Assembly: GCA_024641665.1 (NCBI GenBank)
Contig: JAHECP010000029.1
Location: 1-47,027, forward strand
Length of the DNA: 47,027 nucleotides
Origin: Acidobacteriota bacterium
Lineage (GTDB): Bacteria; Acidobacteriota; Vicinamibacteria; Vicinamibacterales; JAHECP01
Reading direction: 5' to 3'
Below are positions 1 through 6,876 of the stretch, one piece after another. A program made the translations under genes and the position numbers. The notes under the pieces are model-generated. The model ran no database searches and was not told where the DNA came from. It saw nothing but the letters and a program-made list of their open reading frames with translations. Numbering within the stretch: position 1 is the first letter of the stretch; each line of letters begins with the position of its first letter.

Positions 1-72
1 GGCGACGCCCGCGGGCGCGGCGAGGACGAGCAGTCCGGCGGCGAGGACCCGGCCGGCGGCGTGTGGCGTCAT
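1..72 (-). CDS. Secreted protein, N-terminal fragment (cut by window edge)
   Basis: Only the first 24 codons are present; the gene runs off the left end. They begin with ATG and encode a short polar start followed by an Ala/Leu/Val-rich stretch, which is a typical signal peptide. The product is probably exported, but its function cannot be judged. The start codon overlaps the stop of the upstream beta-lactamase-fold gene in an ATGA arrangement, so the two genes are very probably translationally coupled and part of one operon. Confidence 0.6.
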   Translation of the reverse strand, partial: MTPHAAGRVLAAGLLVLAAPAGVA

Positions 73-1166
73 CGGGCGCCCGCGACGGTCTCGTCCACCG
101 CGCGGGCCAGCGCGGCGATGCCGCCCGCGTTCTGGACGTTGCACATGATCGCCACCGCGAGCCCGCGCACCGGGTCGCGGAGCAGGTAGGTGGTGCCGCC
201 CGTGGCGCCGCCGCTGTGCGCGATCCATCGGCGGCCCTGCGCGTCGGTCGCGATCATCCAGCCGAGCCCGTAGTCGATGCGCGTGCCGTCCGCGAGCGTC
301 CCCGGCGTGTACATCTCCGCGAGTGTCTCGGGCTTCAGCAGTTTGCCCGTGTCGAGCGCGTCGTGGAACCGGATCAGATCTTCGACCGTCGAGATGATGC
401 CGCCGCCGCCCCACTTGATGCTCAGGTCGGCGTACGGTGCGTTCAGCGCGCCGTCGGGCCCGCCACGCACGTACTGCCGCGCCCGGTGCGGAACGATCGT
501 CTGGGGGTGCTCGAGGTAGGTGCGCCGCATGCCGGCCGGATCCCAGACGTGCTCCTGCAGGTACGCCTCGAAGGTCAGGCCCGACGCCGACTCGACGACG
601 CCCTCGAGCAGGTTGAAGGCGTAGGTCGAGTAGCTGTACTTCGTGCCGGGCGTGAAGAGCAGCGGGTCGTCCTTGAAGATCCTGATGGCATCGGCCACCG
701 AGTCGTACGGCGTCAGGCTCTCCATCTCACCCGCCTTGTAGTGCCGGATGCCCGACGTGTGCGTGAGGATCTCGCGCAGGGTGATCGTGAGACCGCCCTT
801 GTCTGGGAACGACGGCACGTACTTCTGGATGGGGTCGTCGAGCGACACGCGGCCGCGCTCGACGAGCTGCATGACGGCGGTGGCCGTCATCGTCTTGGAG
901 ATCGAGGCGATGCGGTACACCGTGTCGGCGGTGGCCGGCACGCCGTTCTCGACGTCGGCCAGCCCGTAGCCCGCCGACCAGACCAGGCGGTCGTCGAGCG
1001 CCACCGCCACCGAGATGCCCGGCGTGCCCATCTTCGGCCGCGCGTCCTGCACGAGCCGTCCGGCTTCCGCGAACCGATCCTGCGCGCGGGCCGCCGTCGC
1101 TCCCGCCTGGAGCACCAGCAGGGCCGCCGCCACCACCCACGTCGCGCGTCGTCGTGTGTTCAGCAT
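69..1166 (-). CDS. Serine hydrolase, beta-lactamase fold (class C / LACTB-like)
   Basis: A 365-residue secreted serine hydrolase of the beta-lactamase/penicillin-binding-protein-like family (Pfam Beta-lactamase), probably periplasmic. Residues 1-29 form a signal peptide ending in ARAQ. The catalytic SxxK is S88-I-S-K91. The second motif is YST at 179-181, as in LACTB-type proteins, rather than the YSN of class C enzymes. The third is HSGG at 317-320 in the place of KTG. Length fits the family. A GGGGGAGG ribosome site lies just before the ATG, and TAACAT further upstream could be its -10. Members are esterases, peptidases or beta-lactamases; the substrate cannot be told from sequence. Its stop overlaps the next start (ATGA). 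Confidence 0.9.
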   Translation of the reverse strand: MLNTRRRATWVVAAALLVLQAGATAARAQDRFAEAGRLVQDARPKMGTPGISVAVALDDRLVWSAGYGLADVENGVPATADTVYRIASISKTMTATAVMQLVERGRVSLDDPIQKYVPSFPDKGGLTITLREILTHTSGIRHYKAGEMESLTPYDSVADAIRIFKDDPLLFTPGTKYSYSTYAFNLLEGVVESASGLTFEAYLQEHVWDPAGMRRTYLEHPQTIVPHRARQYVRGGPDGALNAPYADLSIKWGGGGIISTVEDLIRFHDALDTGKLLKPETLAEMYTPGTLADGTRIDYGLGWMIATDAQGRRWIAHSGGATGGTTYLLRDPVRGLAVAIMCNVQNAGGIAALARAVDETVAGAR

Positions 1167-1249
1167 GGCCTCCCCCGAGTGAAGCGGGCCTATGTTACCA
1201 GACGCGCCGCGAACCCCAACGGCACCACGATGGCGCGAAGCATCGAGCC

Positions 1250-1342
1250 CGACGAAGGCACGAAGGCCGTGGCACCCATCGTGCCCATCGTGGGACCGGG
1301 CATCCGTCTTCGTGCTTTCGTGGATCCGTCCGTGGAACGCCG
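1250..1342. repeat. Family B intergenic repeat (CACGAAG words)
   Basis: This lies in the divergent gap between the serine hydrolase and the class V PLP gene. Copies of CACGAAG and GGCACGAAGG on the left are answered on the right by CTTCGTG, TTTCGTGG and CCGTGG, so the segment can fold on itself. A clearer copy of the same family lies at 29277-29373. Confidence 0.55.
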
Positions 1343-1407
1343 CCCGCCCGTGCCGGGTTGCCGGCGGTCGCGGGCACCGGCGGTGGCCAGGGGTCGCGCC
1401 GCGGCAG

Positions 1408-1413
1408 TAGAAT
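1408..1413 (+). promoter_or_regulatory. Probable -10 box for the class V PLP gene
   Basis: TAGAAT matches five of six bases of the TATAAT consensus and lies about 160 bases before the preferred start of the class V gene. No convincing -35 box is seen. The same hexamer ends the two family F elements at 3294-3299 and 6277-6282. Confidence 0.4.
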
Positions 1414-1570
1414 TGAGGCTGGCATTCGTCTTGCCATTCGAGCTGTCATGGCCGCACGCCGACGCCACGACCTTAATTCCGCGATCCTCGAGACCGAGCC
1501 CATGCCCATGCCGGACGCCCACCCGGAGGTTCCGTCGACCGGGCCAGTCCCCGCCCACCCGGAGACGGTC

Positions 1571-2989
1571 ATGCCCGCGACGGTGGAGGACCCGTCCGTC
1601 CGCGACGCCTACGCGGCGTTCCTGCGTGCGTATCCGAGCTATGCCGGCACGGCGAAGCTGGACGCGCTGCGGACCTCCGAGTACTGGCGGCTCGACGAGT
1701 ACGGCCACGTGTACCTGGACTACACCGGGGGCAGCGTGCACGCCGACTCGCAGGTGCGCCACCACATGGAGCTCGTGCGCGCCGGCGTCTTCGGCAACCC
1801 GCACTCGAGCAATCCGACGTCCTCCTTCTCGACCGAGCTCATCGCGCGGGCGCGCGCGTGCGTGCTCCGCTTCTTCGGCGCGCCGCCCGAGGAGTACGGC
1901 GTCATCTTCACCGCCAACGCGACCCACGCGCTGAAGCTCGTGGGCGAGTCGTACCCGTTCGAGGCGGGCGACCAGTTTCTGCTCACCTTCGACAACCACA
2001 ACTCGGTGAACGGCATCCGCGAGTTCGACCGCGTGCACGGCGCGCGCACGAGCTACGTGCCGATGCTGCCACCGAGCCTGCGCGTGGACGAAGCCACGCT
2101 GGACGTGTTCCTGGGCACCGCCCGGCCGGACGGGCACAACCTCTTCGCGTACCCCGCGCAGTCGAACTTCTCGGGCGTGCAGCACCCGTTCGAGTGGATC
2201 GAGCGCGCGCAGCGGCGCGGCTGGGACGTGCTGCTCGACGCGGCGGCGTTCGTCCCGACCAACCCGCTCGACCTCGGGCGCTGGCACCCGGACTTCGTCG
2301 CGCTGTCGTTCTACAAGATGTTCGGCTACCCGACGGGCATCGGGGCGCTCATCGCGCGCTGGTCGGCGCTGGCAAAGCTGCGCCGGCCGTGGTTCGCCGG
2401 CGGCACGATCTCGGTGGCCTCGGTGCAGGCCGACCGGTACCACCTGGCCCACGGCGCCGCCGCGTTCGAGGACGGCACCGTCAACTACACCAACATCCCC
2501 GCCGTCGAGATCGGCCTCGACTACCTCGAGTCGGTCGGCGTGGACGTCGTCCACGAGCGCGTCCGCTGCCTGACGGGCTGGATGCTCGACCGCCTGCTGG
2601 CCATGCGACACGCGAACGGGCGGCCGCTCATCCGCCTGTACGGGCCGCGCAGCACTCGGATGCGCGGCGGCACGGTGACCATCAACTTCTACGATCCCGA
2701 GGGGCACGTCATCGACCACGCCCTGGTCGAGGAGCGGGCGACCGCCCACAAGATCTCGCTGCGCACGGGCTGCTTCTGCAATCCCGGCGCGGGCGAGCTG
2801 GCGCTCGGCCTCTCGCGCGACGAGATCGTCGGCTGCTTCCGCAGCGCGGGCGACCACATGGAGTACGAGGACTTCCGCCGCTGCATCGACGGCAAGAGCA
2901 CGGGCGCCGTGCGGGTGTCGGTCGGCATCGCCACCAACTTCGCCGACGTCCACACGTTCCTCTCCTTCGTCCGCGGGTTCCTCGGCTAG
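1571..2989 (+). CDS. Class V aminotransferase, Moco-sulfurase/cysteine-desulfurase-like
   Basis: A PLP enzyme of fold type I, class V, closest in motif pattern to the N-terminal sulfurase domain of molybdenum cofactor sulfurases (MOCOS/ABA3). The expected reaction is removal of sulfur from L-cysteine as an enzyme persulfide. Counting from the ATG at 1571 (472 residues), the PLP lysine is K249 in SFYKMFGYPTG, a block typical of Moco sulfurases. The RTGCFCNPG block carries C401 and C403, C401 being the likely persulfide site. The C-terminal MOSC domain of eukaryotic Moco sulfurases is absent. The start at 1571 has GGAG seven bases upstream. ATGs at 1448, 1502 and 1508 are alternatives that add a low-complexity Pro-rich tail. 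The sulfur acceptor is unknown; no Mo-enzyme genes are nearby. Confidence 0.85.
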   Translation: MPATVEDPSVRDAYAAFLRAYPSYAGTAKLDALRTSEYWRLDEYGHVYLDYTGGSVHADSQVRHHMELVRAGVFGNPHSSNPTSSFSTELIARARACVLRFFGAPPEEYGVIFTANATHALKLVGESYPFEAGDQFLLTFDNHNSVNGIREFDRVHGARTSYVPMLPPSLRVDEATLDVFLGTARPDGHNLFAYPAQSNFSGVQHPFEWIERAQRRGWDVLLDAAAFVPTNPLDLGRWHPDFVALSFYKMFGYPTGIGALIARWSALAKLRRPWFAGGTISVASVQADRYHLAHGAAAFEDGTVNYTNIPAVEIGLDYLESVGVDVVHERVRCLTGWMLDRLLAMRHANGRPLIRLYGPRSTRMRGGTVTINFYDPEGHVIDHALVEERATAHKISLRTGCFCNPGAGELALGLSRDEIVGCFRSAGDHMEYEDFRRCIDGKSTGAVRVSVGIATNFADVHTFLSFVRGFLG

Positions 2990-3297
2990 CCGTGCTTGCT
3001 TGGCACCATGTGTGAAGCCGTCACTTTCCTCGCAAGCACGGCCAGGCCGCGCACAGCGGATGAGCGAGGGAGTGGAGTGGGCGTTGGGGCCCCACGGAAC
3101 GACCGAGCCAGGCGGGGTGCATGGGGTCCCCGCCGATCCAAGAGAAGACCGAGCCGGGGTGTGGGGCGGAGCCCGAGGGGAGGCCGGCCAGGTGGCCGGC
3201 CAGGCCGCGCACGGCGCGGCCCGCGAGGGAGCGGCGCGGGGCGAAGGGGTCCCCGCGAGCGACCGAGCCGGGGTGTGGGGCGGAGCCCCACGTTAGA
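2989..3297. repeat. Family F composite GC repeat, copy 1 (with an 11-bp terminal inverted repeat)
   Basis: The 308-base gap holds no gene. It starts with GCCGTGCTTGC at 2989-2999, overlapping the upstream stop codon, and its exact inverse at 3032-3042. Then come about three degenerate tandem units, each containing GACCGAGCC and a G-rich block. The last and best (about 3205-3300) holds CCGCGCACGGCGCGG, GGGGTCCCCGCGAGCGACC and the hairpin GGGGTGTGGGGC-GGA-GCCCCAC. It ends TAGAATGA, whose ATG is the start codon of the next gene. A second copy of this last unit lies at 6141-6284, also directly before a gene. Confidence 0.75.
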
Positions 3298-4920
3298 ATG
3301 ACGGTCGCCGAGGCGCTGGCGCGCACGCTTCGCGAGGCCGGCATCACCCGTCTGTTCGGGCTGCCGGGAGGCGAGATCCTCGACTTCGTCGAGGCGGCCC
3401 GCCGGGCGGGGATGGCCTTCACGCTGGTCCGTCACGAGGCGACCGCCTCGTTCCTCGCCGACGCGCTCGCGCACCTCGAGCGCCGGCCGGCGGTGTGCGT
3501 GTCCACGCTCGGTCCCGGCGCCGTGAACATGACGCTGGGCGTCGCCAACGCCTTCCTCGACCGCTCGCCGGTCGTGGCCGTCACGGCGGCGCTCGCGGCC
3601 GGGTCGCGGGACTACGCCACCCACCAGAACCTGGATCTCAACGCCGTCTACCGGCCCTTCACCAAGGCGACGTTGACGCTCGACGGCATCGACACCGCAG
3701 CCAAGACCGCGTTCGCGCTCGAGACGGCGCTCGCGCCGCGGCGGGGCCCCGTGCACCTGGCGCTGCCGAGCGACGTCGCGCGCCAGGACGAGATCGAGGC
3801 GGGGGAGTGGCGCGTGCGCGTGGAGGTGGCGCCGGCCGGGCCGCCGCCGGCGGACGCCCTCGCGCGCGTGGCGGCAACGCTCGCGCGCACGCGGAAGCCT
3901 GTGTTCGTCGTCGGCCTCGACCTGGACCCGCTCGCCGACGGGCTACCGGCGCGCCGCCTCGTCGAGGCGCTCGGCGCCCCCGTGTTCGTGACGCCGAAGG
4001 CGAAGGGGCTCGTTCCCGAGGACCACCCGCTCTTCTGCGGCGTGTGCGCGGGCGTGGCCGCCGACGGCGTCATCGTGGACTTCCTCGCCGCCGCGGACCT
4101 CGTGGTGGGCCTCGGCTACGACCCGGTCGAGTCGGACAAGATCTGGCACCAGACCCTGCCCCTCGTGTCGATCGGGCCGCTGTCGATCGCCGCGGGCGCG
4201 TTCGCGCCGCGCGACGAGCTCATCGGCGCGTTCGGCGCGTCGGTGGACGGACTCCTGGCGGCCGGGCTGCCGCGCTCGGCCTGGACCGCCGCCGAGATCG
4301 CCGCGTTCCAGGCGGACGTGCGGCGCGTGCTCGAGCCCGCCAGGCCGCCCCGCGACGGGCTGTCGCCCTACGAGGTGACGCGCGTGCTGCGCGAGCGGTT
4401 TCCCCGCGACACGATCGCGACGACCGACGTCGGGTCGGTCAAGTTCGTCGTCACGCAGGCCTGGACGACCTGGGAGCCGCTGACCTTCCTCGAGTCGAAC
4501 GGGTTGTCGGCAATGGGTTACGGGCTGCCGGCGGCCATGGCCGCCAAGGTCCGGTTCCCGGGCCGGCCGGCGCTCTGCACGATCGGGGACGGTGGCTTCG
4601 GCATGGCCATGGCCGACATCGAGACCTGCGTCCGCGAGCGGCTGAACGTCGTGACGGTCGTCTTCAACGACCGCGCGCTGAGCCTGATCCGGGTAGCGCA
4701 GAGCCGCCGGCGCCTGCCCGACTACGGCGTGGGCTACGGCGAGGTGGACTTCGCGGGGATCGCGGCGGGTCTCGGCGCCTGGAGCCGCCGCGTGAAGTCG
4801 CTCGACGAGCTCAGCGCGGCCGTGGACGCGGCGCTCGCCGCGGAGCGCCCGGCCGTCATCGACGTACCCGTCGATCCCGCCGAGTACTACGCGCACGCCG
4901 CCCGGCCGCGGCACGCGTAA
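3298..4920 (+). CDS. Thiamine diphosphate-dependent enzyme, acetolactate synthase family
   Basis: A 540-residue ThDP enzyme of the acetolactate synthase / benzoylformate decarboxylase / oxalyl-CoA decarboxylase superfamily. The order is usual: N-terminal pyrimidine-binding domain (residues 1-170) with catalytic Glu E47 in RHEA, a central domain (190-330), and a C-terminal pyrophosphate domain (360-520) with G430-D431-G432 and the Mg ligand N457. There is no adjacent small regulatory subunit, and it does not sit with ilv genes, so biosynthetic acetolactate synthase is only one option; decarboxylase or carboligase activity on another 2-oxoacid is equally possible. MTVAEALARTL is a standard N-terminus for the family, which supports the ATG at 3298 even though that ATG is the last part of the family F repeat and has no Shine-Dalgarno sequence. 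Confidence 0.88.
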   Translation: MTVAEALARTLREAGITRLFGLPGGEILDFVEAARRAGMAFTLVRHEATASFLADALAHLERRPAVCVSTLGPGAVNMTLGVANAFLDRSPVVAVTAALAAGSRDYATHQNLDLNAVYRPFTKATLTLDGIDTAAKTAFALETALAPRRGPVHLALPSDVARQDEIEAGEWRVRVEVAPAGPPPADALARVAATLARTRKPVFVVGLDLDPLADGLPARRLVEALGAPVFVTPKAKGLVPEDHPLFCGVCAGVAADGVIVDFLAAADLVVGLGYDPVESDKIWHQTLPLVSIGPLSIAAGAFAPRDELIGAFGASVDGLLAAGLPRSAWTAAEIAAFQADVRRVLEPARPPRDGLSPYEVTRVLRERFPRDTIATTDVGSVKFVVTQAWTTWEPLTFLESNGLSAMGYGLPAAMAAKVRFPGRPALCTIGDGGFGMAMADIETCVRERLNVVTVVFNDRALSLIRVAQSRRRLPDYGVGYGEVDFAGIAAGLGAWSRRVKSLDELSAAVDAALAAERPAVIDVPVDPAEYYAHAARPRHA

Positions 4921-5024
4921 CTCACGGCTCACGGGCTCACGGCTCAGGGGCCGACCTGAAGGCCGGCACTCCACCCCTCGGCGTGACGGACCTCGAGCCA
5001 TGAGCCGTGAGCCCTGAGCCGCTC
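4921..5024. repeat. Family A intergenic repeat (GGCTCA words), full hairpin copy
   Basis: Directly after the ThDP enzyme stop, variants of CTCACGGCTCAC run for about 33 bases. After a short loop they are answered by GAGCCATGAGCCGTGAGCC and CCTGAGCCG in reverse complement. The two arrays can form a long imperfect hairpin and may act as a terminator. Other copies are at 13379-13417, 19924-19973, 23168-23274 and 41703-41818. Confidence 0.8.
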
Positions 5025-5236
5025 CCCAGCCCCGAGTCCCAGCTGGGCGAGCGGGGGTGTGCGGCCGACCGTCTCGATCGCACACACCAGTGTCAGTTTC
5101 GTAATTGCCGCCGGTCAGTCCGGCGGACGACCGAACGCCAATCCGGGCGTTTTCGTCCCTCGCGCCCCAGCCCGTGCAAGGCGTGCATCTTGCAGAGCGC
5201 CGGGTGTCGTTATCACGTGACGGCGTGGAGGCAGCC
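5025..5236. other. Leader/promoter region of the first bactofilin; no gene seen
   Basis: No coding sequence is convincing here. GTGTGCG at 5057-5063 is matched by CGCACAC at 5079-5085, an inverted repeat with a 15-base spacer that could be an operator or the base of a hairpin. Further on, TTGCAG followed 14-15 bases later by TTATCA is a weak promoter candidate. Confidence 0.3.
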
Positions 5237-5590
5237 ATGAGGGAGCGGACGGCACACGGACCGGGCGCGACGCTGGTGATCAAGGGCACGGTGACGGCCG
5301 ACGAGGACCTGGTGCTCAGCGGCCGCGTGGAAGGGACGATTCGCGTCCCCAACCACGTGCTGACCTTTGGTCCCGAGGCGCGGATTGCGGCCGACGTCCA
5401 GGCGGGGACGGTCGTGGTCGGCGGCGCGGTGACGGGCAGCGTGCGGGCGACCGAGAAGGTCGTGCTCAGCGAAACCGGCGTCGTTTCGGGGGATATTCGG
5501 TCGCCGCGCGTCGAGATGCACGAGGGCGCCCGGCTCGAAGGCCGCATCGACATGCCGGGGCGGCTACACGCGGTGGTGTCCGCGGCCTGA
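5237..5590 (+). CDS. Bactofilin (polymer-forming cytoskeletal protein)
   Basis: A 117-residue bactofilin (Pfam Bactofilin, DUF583). These proteins fold as a right-handed beta-helix and polymerise without nucleotides into membrane-associated filaments that scaffold cell-wall or polarity factors. The repeating pattern of the family is visible from residue 13 to the end (IKGTVTADEDL, VLSGRVEGTI, VVGGAVTGSV, VSGDIRSPRV, LEGRIDM). The N-terminal tail is short. The start at 5237 has GGAGG six bases upstream; an open extension to 5105 adds only low-complexity residues. A second bactofilin follows at 6298, with an unrelated small gene on the other strand between them. Confidence 0.92.
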   Translation: MRERTAHGPGATLVIKGTVTADEDLVLSGRVEGTIRVPNHVLTFGPEARIAADVQAGTVVVGGAVTGSVRATEKVVLSETGVVSGDIRSPRVEMHEGARLEGRIDMPGRLHAVVSAA

Positions 5591-5632
5591 GGCCGGCCGC
5601 CGCCGCGGCGTTCCGTCCGAATGGACCGGCGC

Positions 5633-5839
5633 TCAGCCTCGGGGCCGCCAGCCGGCCCTGTGAAGCGCCTGTTGGCGGGCGAGCCACTCCTCGATCAGGC
5701 GGGTCGGCTCCTCGAATCGCTGGATCTGCTCGGCCTCACCAAGCTTCCGCAGGGCCAGCTCGAATTCCGGGCCGTCCTCGGCCTGGCGCACCTCGCACAC
5801 CAGCACTTCCGATTTACGCTCGAGAAACCAGACCATCAC
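5633..5839 (-). CDS. Small conserved-looking hypothetical protein (68 aa)
   Basis: A 67-68 residue protein starting at GTG 5839 or the adjacent ATG 5836. The composition is normal for a small soluble protein: a beta-prone start (MVWFLERKSEVLVCEVR), then a charged alpha-helical stretch ending in HRAGWRPRG. I preferred it over the forward-strand frame in the same place because that frame reads as a Leu/Pro-rich shadow. AAGGG and GAGG lie just before the start. The function is unknown. It sits on the opposite strand between two bactofilin genes and converges with the first, leaving only 42 bases between the stops. Confidence 0.6.
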   Translation of the reverse strand: MMVWFLERKSEVLVCEVRQAEDGPEFELALRKLGEAEQIQRFEEPTRLIEEWLARQQALHRAGWRPRG

Positions 5840-6140
5840 CCTTGATCCTCGGCCCCGCCCGGCCGGAGCCGGGGATTAGGGCAGCAACATGCGTGCCCGA
5901 TCGGACGGCCGGGGTGCGCGCGGCAGCAAGGTTGCATTCTTATTTCAAGATCGCCGGAAGACCGGCCAATCGACCGGCCGGGCCGGCCAGCCGGCGGCCG
6001 GGCGGGGGCACCCACGTGTCGGCAGACGGTCGCCCACTGGGCGCCCGGGCGGCACCGGGAGCGAATCGAGGCCGTTCGGCAGGCAGCCAGCTGGCTCGGC
6101 GCAGGGGACTCGAAAACGGATACACTCCTCCAGAGACGAT
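5840..6140. other. Intergenic region upstream of family F copy 2; no gene seen
   Basis: This non-coding stretch holds a GC inverted repeat next to the small gene (CCCGGCCGGAGCCGGGG area), two imperfect copies of GCAGCAA followed by GC, and a run of GGCCGG blocks. GATACACT at about 6118-6125 resembles the extended -10 boxes seen before other genes in this window. No protein-like frame is apparent. Confidence 0.35.
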
Positions 6141-6284
6141 CAGGCCGCGCACGGCGCGGCCCGCGTCCCTCGACTTCGCTCGGGACGCCCTGAGCGACGC
6201 CGAAGGGCAGGGAGCGGCGCGGGGCGAAGGGGTCCCCGCGAGCGACCGAACCGGGGTGTGGGGCGAAGCCCCACGCTAGAATGA
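6141..6284. repeat. Family F composite GC repeat, copy 2
   Basis: This copy shares CAGGCCGCGCACGGCGCGGC, GAGCGGCGCGGGGCGAAGGG and GTCCCCGCGAGCGACCG with the unit before the ThDP gene. It also has the terminal hairpin GGGGTGTGGGGC-GAA-GCCCCAC and the ending TAGAATGA. It differs by an insert of about 40 bases after CGGCCCGCG that itself contains a small inverted repeat around TCGACTTCGC. As in copy 1 it lies directly before a gene, here the second bactofilin. Confidence 0.8.
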
Positions 6285-6297
6285 GGAGGATACGTCG

Positions 6298-6687
6298 ATG
6301 GGCGAACCGGCGCGCTGGGCAGGACCGAAGACGCGGATCCACGGGGACGTGACCGCGAGCGAGGATCTGCTGATCGAGGGGCAGATCGAGGGCAAGATTT
6401 CGCTGCCGGCCCACCGGCTCGTCGTGGCCTCGACGGCCCGTGTGAAGGCGGACATCTTCGCGCGTGACATCACGATTGCGGGCGAGGCGACGGGGACCTT
6501 CACGGCGTCGGAGCGCGTGGAGCTGCAGGCGGGCGCGAAAGTGGACGGCCGCATCGTGTCGCCGCGGGTCGCGCTGGCCGACGGCGCGGTGTTCAACGGG
6601 CGGGTCGAGCCGCACAAGGCCGAGGCCGCCGTGCGGGTGGCGGAGTACCGCCTGGCGCACGGGGAGGCCGAGCCCAAGCCGTCGTGA
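6298..6687 (+). CDS. Bactofilin (second copy)
   Basis: A 129-residue bactofilin with the same beta-helix repeat pattern as the gene at 5237 (IHGDVTASEDL, IEGQIEGKI, IAGEATGTF, VDGRIVSPRV, FNGRVEP). The proteins differ along the core, so this is a paralogous pair, not a recent duplication. A short charged C-terminal tail follows residue 105. The ribosome site GAGGAGG at 6283-6289 is excellent and directly follows the family F repeat. Paired bactofilins often co-polymerise or have separate partners; no peptidase or ParA partner is adjacent, so the client process is unknown. Confidence 0.92.
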   Translation: MGEPARWAGPKTRIHGDVTASEDLLIEGQIEGKISLPAHRLVVASTARVKADIFARDITIAGEATGTFTASERVELQAGAKVDGRIVSPRVALADGAVFNGRVEPHKAEAAVRVAEYRLAHGEAEPKPS

Positions 6688-6876
6688 CGCCGGGGCCGGC
6701 GGCGCGGCCCCCCTCGCCCGGCGCGCGCCCCGCCGCTCCCCGCGGCGCCGGCGCGCCCGCGGGCTTCGTCTGGTGCCTCATGCGGGTTCTACGAGCGACG
6801 CGCGTCGTCTCTCCGCCGTGTCCTCCCGGTCTCCATCCTGTTTCTCTCTTCATAACCTTCGTTCCGGAGTCATCCC

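Noticed and set aside
3121-3297. N-terminal extension of the ThDP enzyme into the family F repeat
   Set aside because: The added residues are Gly/Arg/Pro-rich repeat translation, and MTVAEALARTL at 3298 is a standard family start.
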